From NCBI GenBank assembly GCA_028291545.1, contig JAQGHR010000139.1:1-52758 (forward strand): a DNA stretch of 52,758 nt, given 5' to 3'. A program made the position numbers and the translations under genes. This document shows, piece after piece, positions 10,301 through 19,140 of this stretch (the first letter of the stretch is position 1; each line of letters starts with the position of its first letter). Source of the stretch: Planctomycetota bacterium (GTDB lineage: Bacteria; Planctomycetota; Planctomycetia; Isosphaerales; Isosphaeraceae). The notes under the pieces are model-generated. The model was not told the origin of the DNA. It saw only the letters and a program-made list of their open reading frames with translations, and searched no databases.

Positions 10301-13300
10301 GGGGGGGATGGCAACGACGTCGAACTCGATTTCGTCTCTTCACGGCCCACAACGACGACCCTCTCCGCGGACGTTACCCCCACGGTTTTCGGCCAAACCG
10401 TCACGATCACGGCGAACACCTCCGGGACGGGCGGGATGCCAACGGGCACTGTCTCCTTCTTCGACGGCGCGAATTACCTCGGTGATCGCAACGTGGACGG
10501 AGCTGGGGATGCGACGTTCACGACCTCGGATCTGGGCGTCGGGACGCACTCGATCACGGCCGTCTACAACGGCGATGCCAGCAACTTCGCCAGCACGTCC
10601 TCGGCGATGACCCAGACGGTTAACACCGCGAGTTCGACGACGGTCGTTTCGTCGTTGACAAATCCTAGCGTCTTCGGCCAACCGATCATCATCGCGGCGA
10701 GCGTCACACCGGTTGCCCCCGGCGGCGGATATCTCGACGGGAACGTCACGTTCATGGAGGGCTCGACGGTCATCGGCACCGGTTCGTTGAGCGGTGGCGT
10801 GGCGACGATCCTGATCGCACCCTGCGTGGGCTTGCATTCGATTTACGCCATCTATGAAGGGAACTCCAGCTACGACGGCAGCACGTCGTCGGATTTCTCG
10901 CAGGAAGTGGATCAGGGCGAGACATCGACCGCGCTCTCGTCCTCGCCCGATCCGTCGGTCTTCGGACAGTCGGTGACGTTCACCGCGACCGTATCGGCTT
11001 CGTCGCCCAGCACCGGCACGCCTACCGGCCTCGTCCTCTTCTTCGACGACGGGACGACGTTGATCGGGGAGGGGATGTTGGATGGTTCGGGGACGGCGAC
11101 GTTCTCGACATCGTCGCTTCCCCCGGGTTCGCACTCGATCACGGCCGTCTATGAGGGCGATTCCAATTATCTCACGAGTACCTCGTCGGGTACGTCCCAG
11201 GCTGTCGCCCATGCGAGTACGTCAACGGCCCTCTTGACGTCGAACGACACCGGCGTTTTCGGTCAGTCGATGACGTTCACGGCCACCGTTTCGGCGTCGG
11301 CACCGGGCTCCGGCCTCGCTTCGGGCACCGTCACGTTCATGGACGGTTCCACGGTCCTTGGGAGCGCGATGCTCGACGGATCCGGCATTGCGACCTACAC
11401 CATGTCGTCGTTGTCCACCTCCTCGCACTCGATCACCGCCGTCTACAATGGCGACGCGAATTTCGACGCAAGTACATCGTCGGCAACTTCAGTGGAGGTC
11501 GATCAAGCCAACACGACGGCGACGCTGACGTCATCCGATGACCCGAGCGTTTTCGGCCAATCGGTGACATTCACCGCCACGATCTCGGCCGTTGCGCCGG
11601 GTGCCGGGATTCCTTCGGGCACCGTCACGTTCATGGACGGAAGCACGAGTCTCGGGACCGGAACCCTGGATGAGGACGGAGTCGCCAGTCTCGTCTCGTC
11701 GTCGCTTGTTTCGGCCTCGCACACGATCACGGCGATCTACTCCGGCGACACCAATTTCGCCGGGAGTGCATCTTCCGGGATGCCGCAGGACGTCTGCCAG
11801 GTTGACACCGTGACCACGGTGTTCTCGTCGGCGAACCCCAGCGTCTTCGGCCAGTCGGTGACATTCACGGCGTTCGTCTCGCCGTTATCGCCCGGTTCGG
11901 GAATGCCCACGGGCACCGTCACGTTCATGGACGGTTCCGCGGTCCTGGGTTCGGGCACTCTCGACGGCTCCGGCACCGCGACGTTCTCGATCGGCTCGCT
12001 GACGACGGCGACTCACTCGATCACGGCCGTTTACGCGGGTGACTCGAACGATAACGCGAGTACGTCCGAGGCGACGTCCCAGGTCATCAATCCCTCCGGC
12101 ACGGTCACGACCTTCAGCTCGTCCATCACTCCGAGCGTCTTCGGCCAATCGGTGACATTCACGGCCTCCGTTTCCGCCAGTTCGCCAGGCTCGGGCTTGC
12201 CCTCTGGCTCGATCGCCTTCATGGACGGCTCGACGTCCCTCGGCATGAGTGCCATCGATGGGTCGGGCAACGCATCGTTCACGATCTCGTCATTGTCTGT
12301 CCGTTCGCACACGATCACGGCCGTGTTCCAGGGGGATACGAACTTCGCCGCGAGTATCTCGGACCCGGTCACGCAGGAGGTCGATCTCGCCAGCACGGCC
12401 GCAATCCTGACTTCCTCCGCCGATCCCGGCGTTATGGGCCAATCCGTGACGTTCACCGCCACGATTGTGCCCGTTACGCCCGGTTCCGGGATTCCTACCG
12501 GCGACGTCACGTTCATGGAAGGCTCGGGCGTGCTGGGTTCGGGGACTCTCGATGCATCGGGCGTCGCGACGTTCTCGACGTCCGCGCTTTCCGTGGGCGG
12601 ACATTTGATCACGGCGATCTACTCGGGAGATTCCGAGTACTTGTCGAGTCTCTCCGACGCAACATCGCAGATCGTCGGCCAGGCAACCACCACGGCGATC
12701 CTCAGCTCGTCGTCGGCTTCAAGCGTCTTCGGCCAATCGGTGACATTCACCGCGACCGTCGTGACCGTTTCGCCGGGTTCGGGGACGGCGACCGGAGTCG
12801 TCACATTCTTCGACGGCGAGACCTTCATCGGGACCGGCACGCTCGATTCGTCCGGAGTGGCGACGTTCTCCACATCCACATTCTCGCTGGCCTCGCACAC
12901 GATCACGGCCGTCTACGGCGGTGATGCGAATTATTTCGCCAGTTCGACGGACACTTCATCGCTGTTCGTTTCTCAGGCGGCCACGACCACGTCAGTCGCA
13001 TCGTCCGGCAACCCGGGCGTCTTTGGCCAATCGGTCACGTTCACGGCCACGGTCGCGGCCGTGTCGCCCGGCTCCGGGACGTCCTCGGGGACCGTGTCGT
13101 TCTTCGACGGTGCCACGTTGCTGGGCACCGCCATCCTCAATGGCTCGGGCATCGCAATCCTCTCGACTTCGTCGCTTTTGGTGGGCTCGCACTCGATCAC
13201 GGCGAGTTACAGCGGCGACACCAATTATTCCGCCGGGACACCGGCCACGATGTCGCAAGTCGTCGGCCTTGCTTCCACCCATACCGCGGTTTCTGCCTCG

Positions 13301-16300
13301 CTTGAATCGACGGTTCTCGGCCAATCGACCACCATCACCGGCACGGTCACCGTCGATGCCCCCAGCCTCGCGACAGCCACGACCTACGTCGCAATTTACG
13401 ACGGTTCGGCGCTGCTCGGCGTGGGTTCACCGGACAGCAACGGCCAGTTCTCGATCGCGACTTCGCAACTGACCGTCGGGTCACACTCGATTTATGCCGT
13501 CTCTATCGGGGATAGTTTTGAAACCGGCGGCACCTCGGGTACGATCACAGTCGTCGTGGACCGCGACTCCTCCTCGACGCAACTTTCTTCGTCGTCCCCC
13601 ACGACAACTTACGGCGACGCTCTCGAACTCTCGGCCACGGTCACGGCCGTTTCGCCGGGGACGGCCTCCGCGACCGGGATGGTTTCGTTCCGCGACGGCT
13701 CGACGGTCCTGGGGACGGCCACGCTCAACGAATTGGGGATCGCCACGTTCGTCACGACGACGCTCTCGGCCGGGACTCACAGCCTGTTCGCCGACTACAT
13801 CGGCGATGCGAATGTAGTCGCCAGCGAATCGGTCGATGGCATTTCGGAAACCGTGGGCCAGGCTGTTCTCACCGTGTCCGCCGACTCGTACTCGCGGACC
13901 TACGGACAGGCCAATCCGACGCTTACATCAACCATCACGGGCTTCCAGAACGGCGAGACCATCGCGACCAGCGACATCACCGGCTCGCCCGACCTCTTCT
14001 CCGCCGCCTCTCCGACGAGCCCCGTCGCGGGCGGCCCCTACGCCATCATCGCCTCGGCCGGCTCCCTCGAATCCTCCAACTACACCTTCGCCTTTATCGA
14101 CGGCTCCCTCGCCGTCGATCCGGCCATACTCACCATCCATGCCGACAGCGTCTCCCGGTCTTACGGCGACGCCAATCCGGCCCTCACCGCGACCTTCTCT
14201 GGCTTCCAGAACGGCGAGACCATCGCGACCAGCGACATCACCGGCTCGCCCGACCTCTTCTCCGCCGCCTCTCCGACGAGCCCCGTCGCGGGCGGCCCCT
14301 ACGCCATCATCGCCTCGGTGGGCACGCTGTCGTCGGGCAACTACTCGTTCGACCTGTTCGACGCCGAACTGACCGTGACGAAGGCCCAACTCGCCGTCAC
14401 GGCCGACCACCAGTCCCGCGAGTACGGCGACGCCAACCCGACCCTGACCGCGACCTTCTCCGGCTTCAAGAACGGCGAGACGCTGGCGACCAGCGACGTC
14501 ACCGGCTCGCCCGACCTCGCGACCGCCGCGAACCCATCCAGCCCCGTCGCGGGCGGCCCCTACGCCATCACGGCGGCTCTCGGCTCGCTCGCATCGTCGA
14601 ATTACACGATCGGCACCGCACCGGGTTCCCTCGCGATCACACCCGCGACGTTGCTCTTCGGGGCCAACGACGCCAGCCGAGCTTATGGCGGCACGAACCC
14701 GGCGTTCACACCCACGTTCTCGGGCTTCAAGAACGGCGAGAACCTGGCGACGAGCGATGTGACCGGTTCGCTTTCGCTCTCGACCTCGGTCACGCCGTCC
14801 AGCCCGGTCGCCGGCGGTCCTTATGCGATCATCGCGGGTGTTGGATCGCTTTTCTCGACGAATTATGTCTTCTCGGCGTCGCCGAACGCCGCTCAATTGA
14901 CCGTCACCCCGGCCCCATTGGTCGTCACGGCGAATGACGCTTCGCGAGTGTTCGGGGCCGGCAATCCCCCCTTCTCGGCGACCTATTCGGGATTCCGGAA
15001 CGGCGAGACCTCCGCGACCAGCGATCTGACCGGATCTCCGTCGCTGACGACCTCGGCGACTCCGAGCAGCCCGGTCGCCTCCGGTCCCTATGCGATCGAT
15101 GCCTCGGCCGGTTCGCTCTCGTCCTCGAACTATGCCCTCAGCTTCGTCAACGGAAGCCTCGCGATCAACCAGGCGACCAGCACGACGACGCTCTCGCTGT
15201 CGGCCAACCCGACCGTCTTCGGGCAGGGCGTCACCATCTCCGCTCAGGTCGCGTCGGCCTCGCCCAGCGGGGCGATTCCGACCGGCAGCGTGACCTTCAC
15301 GGATGGAGCGGCGACGCTCGCCGTCGTCCCTCTCGATGTCTCCGGTCGCGCTTCCTTCACGACGAGTTCCCTGATCGTCGGCGGACATACGATCTCGGCC
15401 ACCTATTCGGGTTCGGCCGACATCACGGCGGGAGAACAGATAACCCTGGTCTTGGGGGTCAATCACGCGACAGCTTCCGTGTCGCTTGTCGACCCTAGCT
15501 CGACGGTCTTCGGTCAATCGGCACACTTGGCGGCCTCGGTCGCCGCCGTCTCCACGGGTGGAGTCCCGTCCGGCACGGTTGAGTTCTTCGACGGTTCGAC
15601 CTCGCTCGGGATCGCGACTCTCGACTCCTTCGGAGCGGCTTCGCTGGACATCGCGAGCCTCGGTGTCGGCCCGCACCCGATCACGGCCGTTTATTCCGGC
15701 GACGCCCGCTTCTTCAGCACCACGACCTCCCCGTCGATCGTGCAAACCGTCTCGACCGCATCGACTTCGTTGTCGCCAGGCACGTCGGGGGCATCGGTTT
15801 TTGGACAAGCGGTGACCTTCACGGCGGCCATCTCGGTTACAGGACCGGGTGCAGGTACGCCGACCGGCGTCGTTGTGTTCTCGGACGGGATTACGACGCT
15901 GGGAATCGCCGCTCTCGACGCGACCGGATTCGCCCAATTCACGACATCCGTGATCGGGATCGGTTCCCACACGATTTCGGCGTCGTATGGGGGTGACGCC
16001 CGGTTCTCCGGCTCGTCCTCGACCGTGGCGCATACCGTCGGGAAGCTCACGGGATCGGTCTCGCTCAGAGTTTCGTCCGCTTCTCCGGTCTTCGGCCAGG
16101 CGTTGACCCTGACCGCCAACGTCCCGGCGGGAACGGGCAGCGTGGCGTTCCAGGACGGTTCAACCATCCTGGGCACGGCGACCATCTCGGGTGAAATCGC
16201 CACGCTCGCGACCTCGGCCTTGTCCGTGGGTTCGCACGCCATCACCGCGATTTACTCGGGCGATTCGACGGTCAATTCGGCGAGTTCGACGATCGTCAGC

Positions 16301-18379
16301 GTGGCCGTCTCGAAATCGGCGACGACCGAAGTTGTCATCGCCTCGGGCGGATCGATCGTACCCGGTCAAACCGTTTCGTTCACGGCTTCCGTCGCCCCAA
16401 CCTCTCCTGGCTCCGGCACGGCCACCGGGACGATCACGTTCTTCGACGGCCTGACCTCGCTCGGTTCGTCTCCGCTCGACCTCACGGGACATGCCACGAT
16501 CGCCATCTCCAACCTCACGGTCGGGACGCATTCGATTTCCGCCACCTACAGCGGCGATGGGTCGTTCTCGGGGATCACCTCGGCGACGATCGCGCAAACG
16601 GTCGCTGCGGCCGCGTCCACGACAACTCTGAACATCTCGGGCGGGACCGTCTCGGGCGAAGCCGCCACTCTCACGGCGACCGTGGCGGTCACAAGCCCCG
16701 GATCGGCCACGTCGACTGGCACGGTGTTGTTCCTGGACGGCTCGAACACGATCGGCTCGGCTCCGGTTTCCGGATCGGGCACGGCATCGATCACGCTGCC
16801 GGGACTTTCGGTCGGGTCGCACTCCTTCACAGCCCAATACCTCGGCGACTCGAACATAGCGGGCTCGGCTTCGATCGCCGTCTCGCCCACCGTGGCCCGC
16901 GCCGAGACCTCAACGGTTATCCTCGCGCCAGGCGAGTCGCTCGTCTTCGGCGGAGAGGCCAGCTTCTCCGCATCGGTCGCGATCGTCTCTCCCGGATCGG
17001 GTGCGGCCGCGGGAATCGTGACCTTCTTCGACGGCTCGGCTGTCTTGGGAACGGCCGCACTTACCAACGGTTCGGCAACCTTCGCCGTGAAGGGCCTCGC
17101 GGTCGGCACACACGCTATCTCGGCCATCTATTCGGGCGACGTGAATTCGTCGGGATCGACCTCGATCGCCGTCTTGCAGGTCATCGATAAGGCCGCGACA
17201 ACCGCGATCATTGCGACCCCGAAGACTTCGATCTCCGGGCAAACTCTGACGATCGTCGCGACCGTCCAATCCGTCGACTCGCTCGCCGGAATGCCGACTG
17301 GTAACGTGGTCTTCAAGGATGGCTCGACGACGATCGGCACGGTGTCGATCTCGGCGGGATCGGCCATCTTGAATATCTCGTCGCTGGCCGTCGGTAATCA
17401 CTCGATCACGGCGTCCTATGTCGGAGACAACTCGTTCACTTCGTCCTCGTCATCCGCCACGACAATCTCGGTTGCAAGTGCCCCGATCACGACGCCTCAA
17501 CCGGCACCGACGGCCTCGGCCATCGCGTCGTCAAACCCGGCGGCGTCGTTCGGCTCCTCGGTCACGTTCACTGCCGTGGTCGCGACCTTTACGGATATCG
17601 CCACCGGCGTGGTGACGTTCTACGACGGAGCGACTCCGATTGGCTCGGCGGCCCTGAACGGCACGGGCGCGGCGAGCTTGACCGTGAATAACCTCTCGGT
17701 CGGCGGCCATGCCATCTCGGCGAGCTATACCGGGAATGGCAATTTCTCCCCCGCGACCGCGCCGGGGATCACCGAAATCATTATGCCCGCCGCATCGTTG
17801 ACCTCGATCGTCGCCGCCGGAACGAGCATCGTCGTCAATGGACAGGCTCAGAACTTCACGGCGATCGTCAACTCGACGGTCCCCGGCGTACCGGCCACGG
17901 GCTCGGTCCAATTCTTCGACGGGGATTCGCTGATCGGGACGGCCGGTGTCTTGAACGGGCAGGCAACGATCACCGCGTCGCTCTTCGGGGCGGATCAACT
18001 CCACTCGATCCGGGCGGTTTATTCAGGAGATGCCTACTTCACGGCGAGCGGTTCAACGCCAGTGAGCGAAACGGTCGTCAGAGCCCAGACCCAGGCCGTG
18101 GTCTCGATCATCGGATCGGATCGGAACTCGAAATCCTTGGTAGGTCGGGTTTCGGTCACAAGCCCAGGCGGCGGAGTTCCCACCGGCGACGTGGTCTTCA
18201 CGCTCGACGGCCACCGTTCCCGCCGCGTCCACCTCGTCAACGGTCAGGCCGCGATCCGAGTGCCGCAGGTGAACCGATTCTCCTCGCACACGGTCGGCCT
18301 GAAGTACCTGGGCGACGCCAATGACGCCCCGACGACCTCGCGCATTCCGCGTTCGGTCAAGGCACGCGGTCATCGTTGA
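7337..18379 (+). CDS. Giant repeat-rich surface protein (PATR, Ig-like and MBG domains)
   Basis: This 3680-aa protein is presumably exported or cell-surface. The N-terminus is basic and contains ESLEVRITPA, a variant of the planctomycete LEPR-XLL-type signal. Residues about 40-1000 are Gly/Ser/Asn-rich beta-strand repeats of the autotransporter-associated kind (GDTTVDSGTLVL, LSGTGADGQGAL). Twelve Ig-like repeats of about 95 residues follow (SVFGQSVTFTATV, TGTVTFMDGST, HSITAVYNGD). Next come five MBG-type repeats (ADSYSRTYGQANPTL) at about 13858-15175 and eleven more Ig-like repeats. No catalytic domain or cell-wall anchor was recognised. ATG 7337 follows GAGGAA at a good distance; the longer frame from 7262 is less likely. 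Adhesion or a structural surface role is inferred. Confidence 0.85.
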   Translation: MSRRTGLFSLGKKQDRRRVRRDVAKLRVESLEVRITPATRIWTGDLSSLWGDAGNWSGGVAPGQNDDLVFPTSAANFVSQNNFGDGQEYNSITIEDPNYNITGSKITLLQGITADFNGRSATYRLDTALGSGVVSVSTTASLDIQAVISGTSGLFFTGGGTLNLGGSSNNTFSGDTTVDSGTLVLSKSEATAIPGDLYIGDADGPASVREDASDQIADTSSLHLTEDGTLDLNGSNETIANLDVSGSKVQTGSGVLTLNGDFTAQTSAQVSHLTGAINLPSGMHTFFVNVQGSSDFDVVVDANLSGSGSLVKTGDGTLFLDGNNGSYSGAIESAQGILQAGSFNALGDAGAGTTVDLGATLQLYGGASFAEPLTLSGNGVNGMGALGNIGSNTETGNINLVGSSTSIGSQLGLLQLSGAIGGGGGSDLVTVGQGTILLDGSSANSYGNTTVHGAGLYLAKNGATSIPHNLRIGDGVTTTFVEEQRGGQIAGHGSVSINHGSFQLADVNDTIVNLTSSNGSIVTGTGILSLNGDIHFADSTSGTDLQGAIDLNESGGTLFIQDGSQPVNFGAVLGGSTSEIDFIGNGNVVDFSASNTFTGSLVLLTGVVVASNDDALGSTAGSTIIIPGATLALRGDVSIDGESLNIGGSGYSGTYGAIESLGGYNHFNGPISLSSDLTVGSRANSTLSFDGVIDDGGGNSGLIFDSDSSGAVVLANANTFSGAVNINSGVVVAENPLSLGSTSGKTTVASGGELRLSNTVLTAETITLSGTGADGQGALKNATGISEITGQVYIAANTTIGVDSGTLILDQGPQDLDTNTLTKVGSATLVLAGSSNVAATVVSAGTLEVVGSLSGPVSVSAGATLVGTGSTGDVTVNGGTISPGITSQGNLQTGNLTLDSESQFAVDLDGNTTGLGSGHFSRVHATGTVNLGDAALSVTIGPDYTPASGDKLVILNNDGSDAVTGTFAGLGEGATYTVGTKQFLITYVGGDGNDVELDFVSSRPTTTTLSADVTPTVFGQTVTITANTSGTGGMPTGTVSFFDGANYLGDRNVDGAGDATFTTSDLGVGTHSITAVYNGDASNFASTSSAMTQTVNTASSTTVVSSLTNPSVFGQPIIIAASVTPVAPGGGYLDGNVTFMEGSTVIGTGSLSGGVATILIAPCVGLHSIYAIYEGNSSYDGSTSSDFSQEVDQGETSTALSSSPDPSVFGQSVTFTATVSASSPSTGTPTGLVLFFDDGTTLIGEGMLDGSGTATFSTSSLPPGSHSITAVYEGDSNYLTSTSSGTSQAVAHASTSTALLTSNDTGVFGQSMTFTATVSASAPGSGLASGTVTFMDGSTVLGSAMLDGSGIATYTMSSLSTSSHSITAVYNGDANFDASTSSATSVEVDQANTTATLTSSDDPSVFGQSVTFTATISAVAPGAGIPSGTVTFMDGSTSLGTGTLDEDGVASLVSSSLVSASHTITAIYSGDTNFAGSASSGMPQDVCQVDTVTTVFSSANPSVFGQSVTFTAFVSPLSPGSGMPTGTVTFMDGSAVLGSGTLDGSGTATFSIGSLTTATHSITAVYAGDSNDNASTSEATSQVINPSGTVTTFSSSITPSVFGQSVTFTASVSASSPGSGLPSGSIAFMDGSTSLGMSAIDGSGNASFTISSLSVRSHTITAVFQGDTNFAASISDPVTQEVDLASTAAILTSSADPGVMGQSVTFTATIVPVTPGSGIPTGDVTFMEGSGVLGSGTLDASGVATFSTSALSVGGHLITAIYSGDSEYLSSLSDATSQIVGQATTTAILSSSSASSVFGQSVTFTATVVTVSPGSGTATGVVTFFDGETFIGTGTLDSSGVATFSTSTFSLASHTITAVYGGDANYFASSTDTSSLFVSQAATTTSVASSGNPGVFGQSVTFTATVAAVSPGSGTSSGTVSFFDGATLLGTAILNGSGIAILSTSSLLVGSHSITASYSGDTNYSAGTPATMSQVVGLASTHTAVSASLESTVLGQSTTITGTVTVDAPSLATATTYVAIYDGSALLGVGSPDSNGQFSIATSQLTVGSHSIYAVSIGDSFETGGTSGTITVVVDRDSSSTQLSSSSPTTTYGDALELSATVTAVSPGTASATGMVSFRDGSTVLGTATLNELGIATFVTTTLSAGTHSLFADYIGDANVVASESVDGISETVGQAVLTVSADSYSRTYGQANPTLTSTITGFQNGETIATSDITGSPDLFSAASPTSPVAGGPYAIIASAGSLESSNYTFAFIDGSLAVDPAILTIHADSVSRSYGDANPALTATFSGFQNGETIATSDITGSPDLFSAASPTSPVAGGPYAIIASVGTLSSGNYSFDLFDAELTVTKAQLAVTADHQSREYGDANPTLTATFSGFKNGETLATSDVTGSPDLATAANPSSPVAGGPYAITAALGSLASSNYTIGTAPGSLAITPATLLFGANDASRAYGGTNPAFTPTFSGFKNGENLATSDVTGSLSLSTSVTPSSPVAGGPYAIIAGVGSLFSTNYVFSASPNAAQLTVTPAPLVVTANDASRVFGAGNPPFSATYSGFRNGETSATSDLTGSPSLTTSATPSSPVASGPYAIDASAGSLSSSNYALSFVNGSLAINQATSTTTLSLSANPTVFGQGVTISAQVASASPSGAIPTGSVTFTDGAATLAVVPLDVSGRASFTTSSLIVGGHTISATYSGSADITAGEQITLVLGVNHATASVSLVDPSSTVFGQSAHLAASVAAVSTGGVPSGTVEFFDGSTSLGIATLDSFGAASLDIASLGVGPHPITAVYSGDARFFSTTTSPSIVQTVSTASTSLSPGTSGASVFGQAVTFTAAISVTGPGAGTPTGVVVFSDGITTLGIAALDATGFAQFTTSVIGIGSHTISASYGGDARFSGSSSTVAHTVGKLTGSVSLRVSSASPVFGQALTLTANVPAGTGSVAFQDGSTILGTATISGEIATLATSALSVGSHAITAIYSGDSTVNSASSTIVSVAVSKSATTEVVIASGGSIVPGQTVSFTASVAPTSPGSGTATGTITFFDGLTSLGSSPLDLTGHATIAISNLTVGTHSISATYSGDGSFSGITSATIAQTVAAAASTTTLNISGGTVSGEAATLTATVAVTSPGSATSTGTVLFLDGSNTIGSAPVSGSGTASITLPGLSVGSHSFTAQYLGDSNIAGSASIAVSPTVARAETSTVILAPGESLVFGGEASFSASVAIVSPGSGAAAGIVTFFDGSAVLGTAALTNGSATFAVKGLAVGTHAISAIYSGDVNSSGSTSIAVLQVIDKAATTAIIATPKTSISGQTLTIVATVQSVDSLAGMPTGNVVFKDGSTTIGTVSISAGSAILNISSLAVGNHSITASYVGDNSFTSSSSSATTISVASAPITTPQPAPTASAIASSNPAASFGSSVTFTAVVATFTDIATGVVTFYDGATPIGSAALNGTGAASLTVNNLSVGGHAISASYTGNGNFSPATAPGITEIIMPAASLTSIVAAGTSIVVNGQAQNFTAIVNSTVPGVPATGSVQFFDGDSLIGTAGVLNGQATITASLFGADQLHSIRAVYSGDAYFTASGSTPVSETVVRAQTQAVVSIIGSDRNSKSLVGRVSVTSPGGGVPTGDVVFTLDGHRSRRVHLVNGQAAIRVPQVNRFSSHTVGLKYLGDANDAPTTSRIPRSVKARGHR
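13940..14318 (+). repeat. Exact 118-base duplication between adjacent MBG repeats
   Basis: Bases 13940-14057 are identical to 14201-14318, at a spacing of 261 bases (87 codons). Neighbouring repeats in the same gene have diverged much more at the DNA level. Such identity points to recent duplication or gene conversion between repeats. Confidence 0.85.
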
Positions 18380-18544
18380 AATCGGGGGGACGTCAAAGCC
18401 ATTTGCCGACGCTCCTGCTTCCATGACTTCCGTACTCATCCCGATACTCAAATGGCTGGCGGCGGATCCCGATCGTCGAGGGGCAATGATTCCTCCGACC
18501 AACTGTCACCCGATGCGACTGTCTCAATCCATACGCCCTCTTCG

Positions 18545-18590
18545 GAATGGCCCCGCCTCCGCATTATGATATGCGGAGGCGGGGCCATTC
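18545..18590. terminator. Strong hairpin after the giant gene
   Basis: The arms 18545-18564 and 18571-18590 are perfectly complementary over 20 bases around a 6-base loop, with a GC-rich core (GGCCCCGCCTCCGC). The hairpin lies 165 bases past the stop of the giant gene and about 65 bases past the end of the minus-strand recombinase relic, so it could terminate from both sides. No long T run follows, which leaves a repeat element or RNA-processing site possible. Confidence 0.55.
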
Positions 18591-18655
18591 TTAATCACCG
18601 AAACCTCCGTTTCGGCCCAGATCCAAAGAAGCTGTCACCTGGTGCCGTTTGGCGG

Positions 18656-18815
18656 CTAATCGTCCCAGAACTCTTTTGAACCGATCGCTGCTGAGTTCCG
18701 TGCAGCGGTCGATGTGCTGGATGTTCTTGTGCCCGAGGTCGTGCTGGATTGCCCGGTTGCCATGGCCGTCGTTGGCCAGCTTGGCCTTCCCGTAGCAGAC
18801 GGATAGAGTCGAGGA
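18656..18815 (-). pseudogene. C-terminal relic of a tyrosine recombinase
   Basis: The minus strand encodes KLANDGHGNRAIQHDLGHKN, then IQHIDRCTELSSDRFK. This is the end of a short integrase-type tyrosine recombinase. The LGH motif is kept, but the position that should be the nucleophilic Tyr (usually TVRYTEL) reads Cys. One extra A in AAAAG then shifts the frame, and the expected ending EFWDD followed by TAG (18656-18658) continues in the neighbouring frame. The catalytic N-terminal part was not found upstream. The relic cannot be active and marks past mobile-element activity. Confidence 0.65.
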
Positions 18816-19140
18816 GTGGCGCGGTGGTGTAGGTTCGGCCTATCTGTTCCCGGCCCTTTCGATCGCCAGTGCCTCAATAGCCTCGCCGTGCCCCGTTTCC
18901 ACTCCCCGCTCATCGAACCGGACGGGCCCTATTAAGGCATCCGGCTCTCGGACAAGAACTCACGCCTTCGCACACGGGAAGTCGCGATTCCGGCCCTTGG
19001 GGCGCACCAGGCCCAGCCCCGTGGAGAGACCCGTTGGAGTATCGTGAGTACCCCAGGCTCGGGCTCTGGTACTCGGAGCGCAGCCACTGACGAAGCCGGT
19101 AACAGGTGTGCCTGTCTACAGATTGATACGTCTTAGCGAG
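18816..19140. other. Gene-free stretch, possibly eroded recombinase sequence
   Basis: No convincing gene is seen here. The part next to 18815 may hold eroded upstream codons of the recombinase relic. A short plus-strand run (EYPRLGLWYSERSH, about 19030-19085) looks protein-like, but I cannot assign it. Confidence 0.35.

Noticed and set aside
10347..13850. CRISPR-like periodicity at about 290 bases
   Set aside because: The period is that of coding Ig-like repeats in one open frame; repeats are long and diverged, not short and identical.
13928..16033. 701-codon minus-strand frame within the giant gene
   Set aside because: Repetitive antisense translation of the MBG and Ig-like repeats (GRAGDVAGR-like runs). 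It follows the repeat period and has no start context.
19082..19096. GCCACTGA-like similarity to the tRNA-Thr 3' end, considered as a second attachment site
   Set aside because: Only about eight bases match and the extension fails at once; chance similarity.
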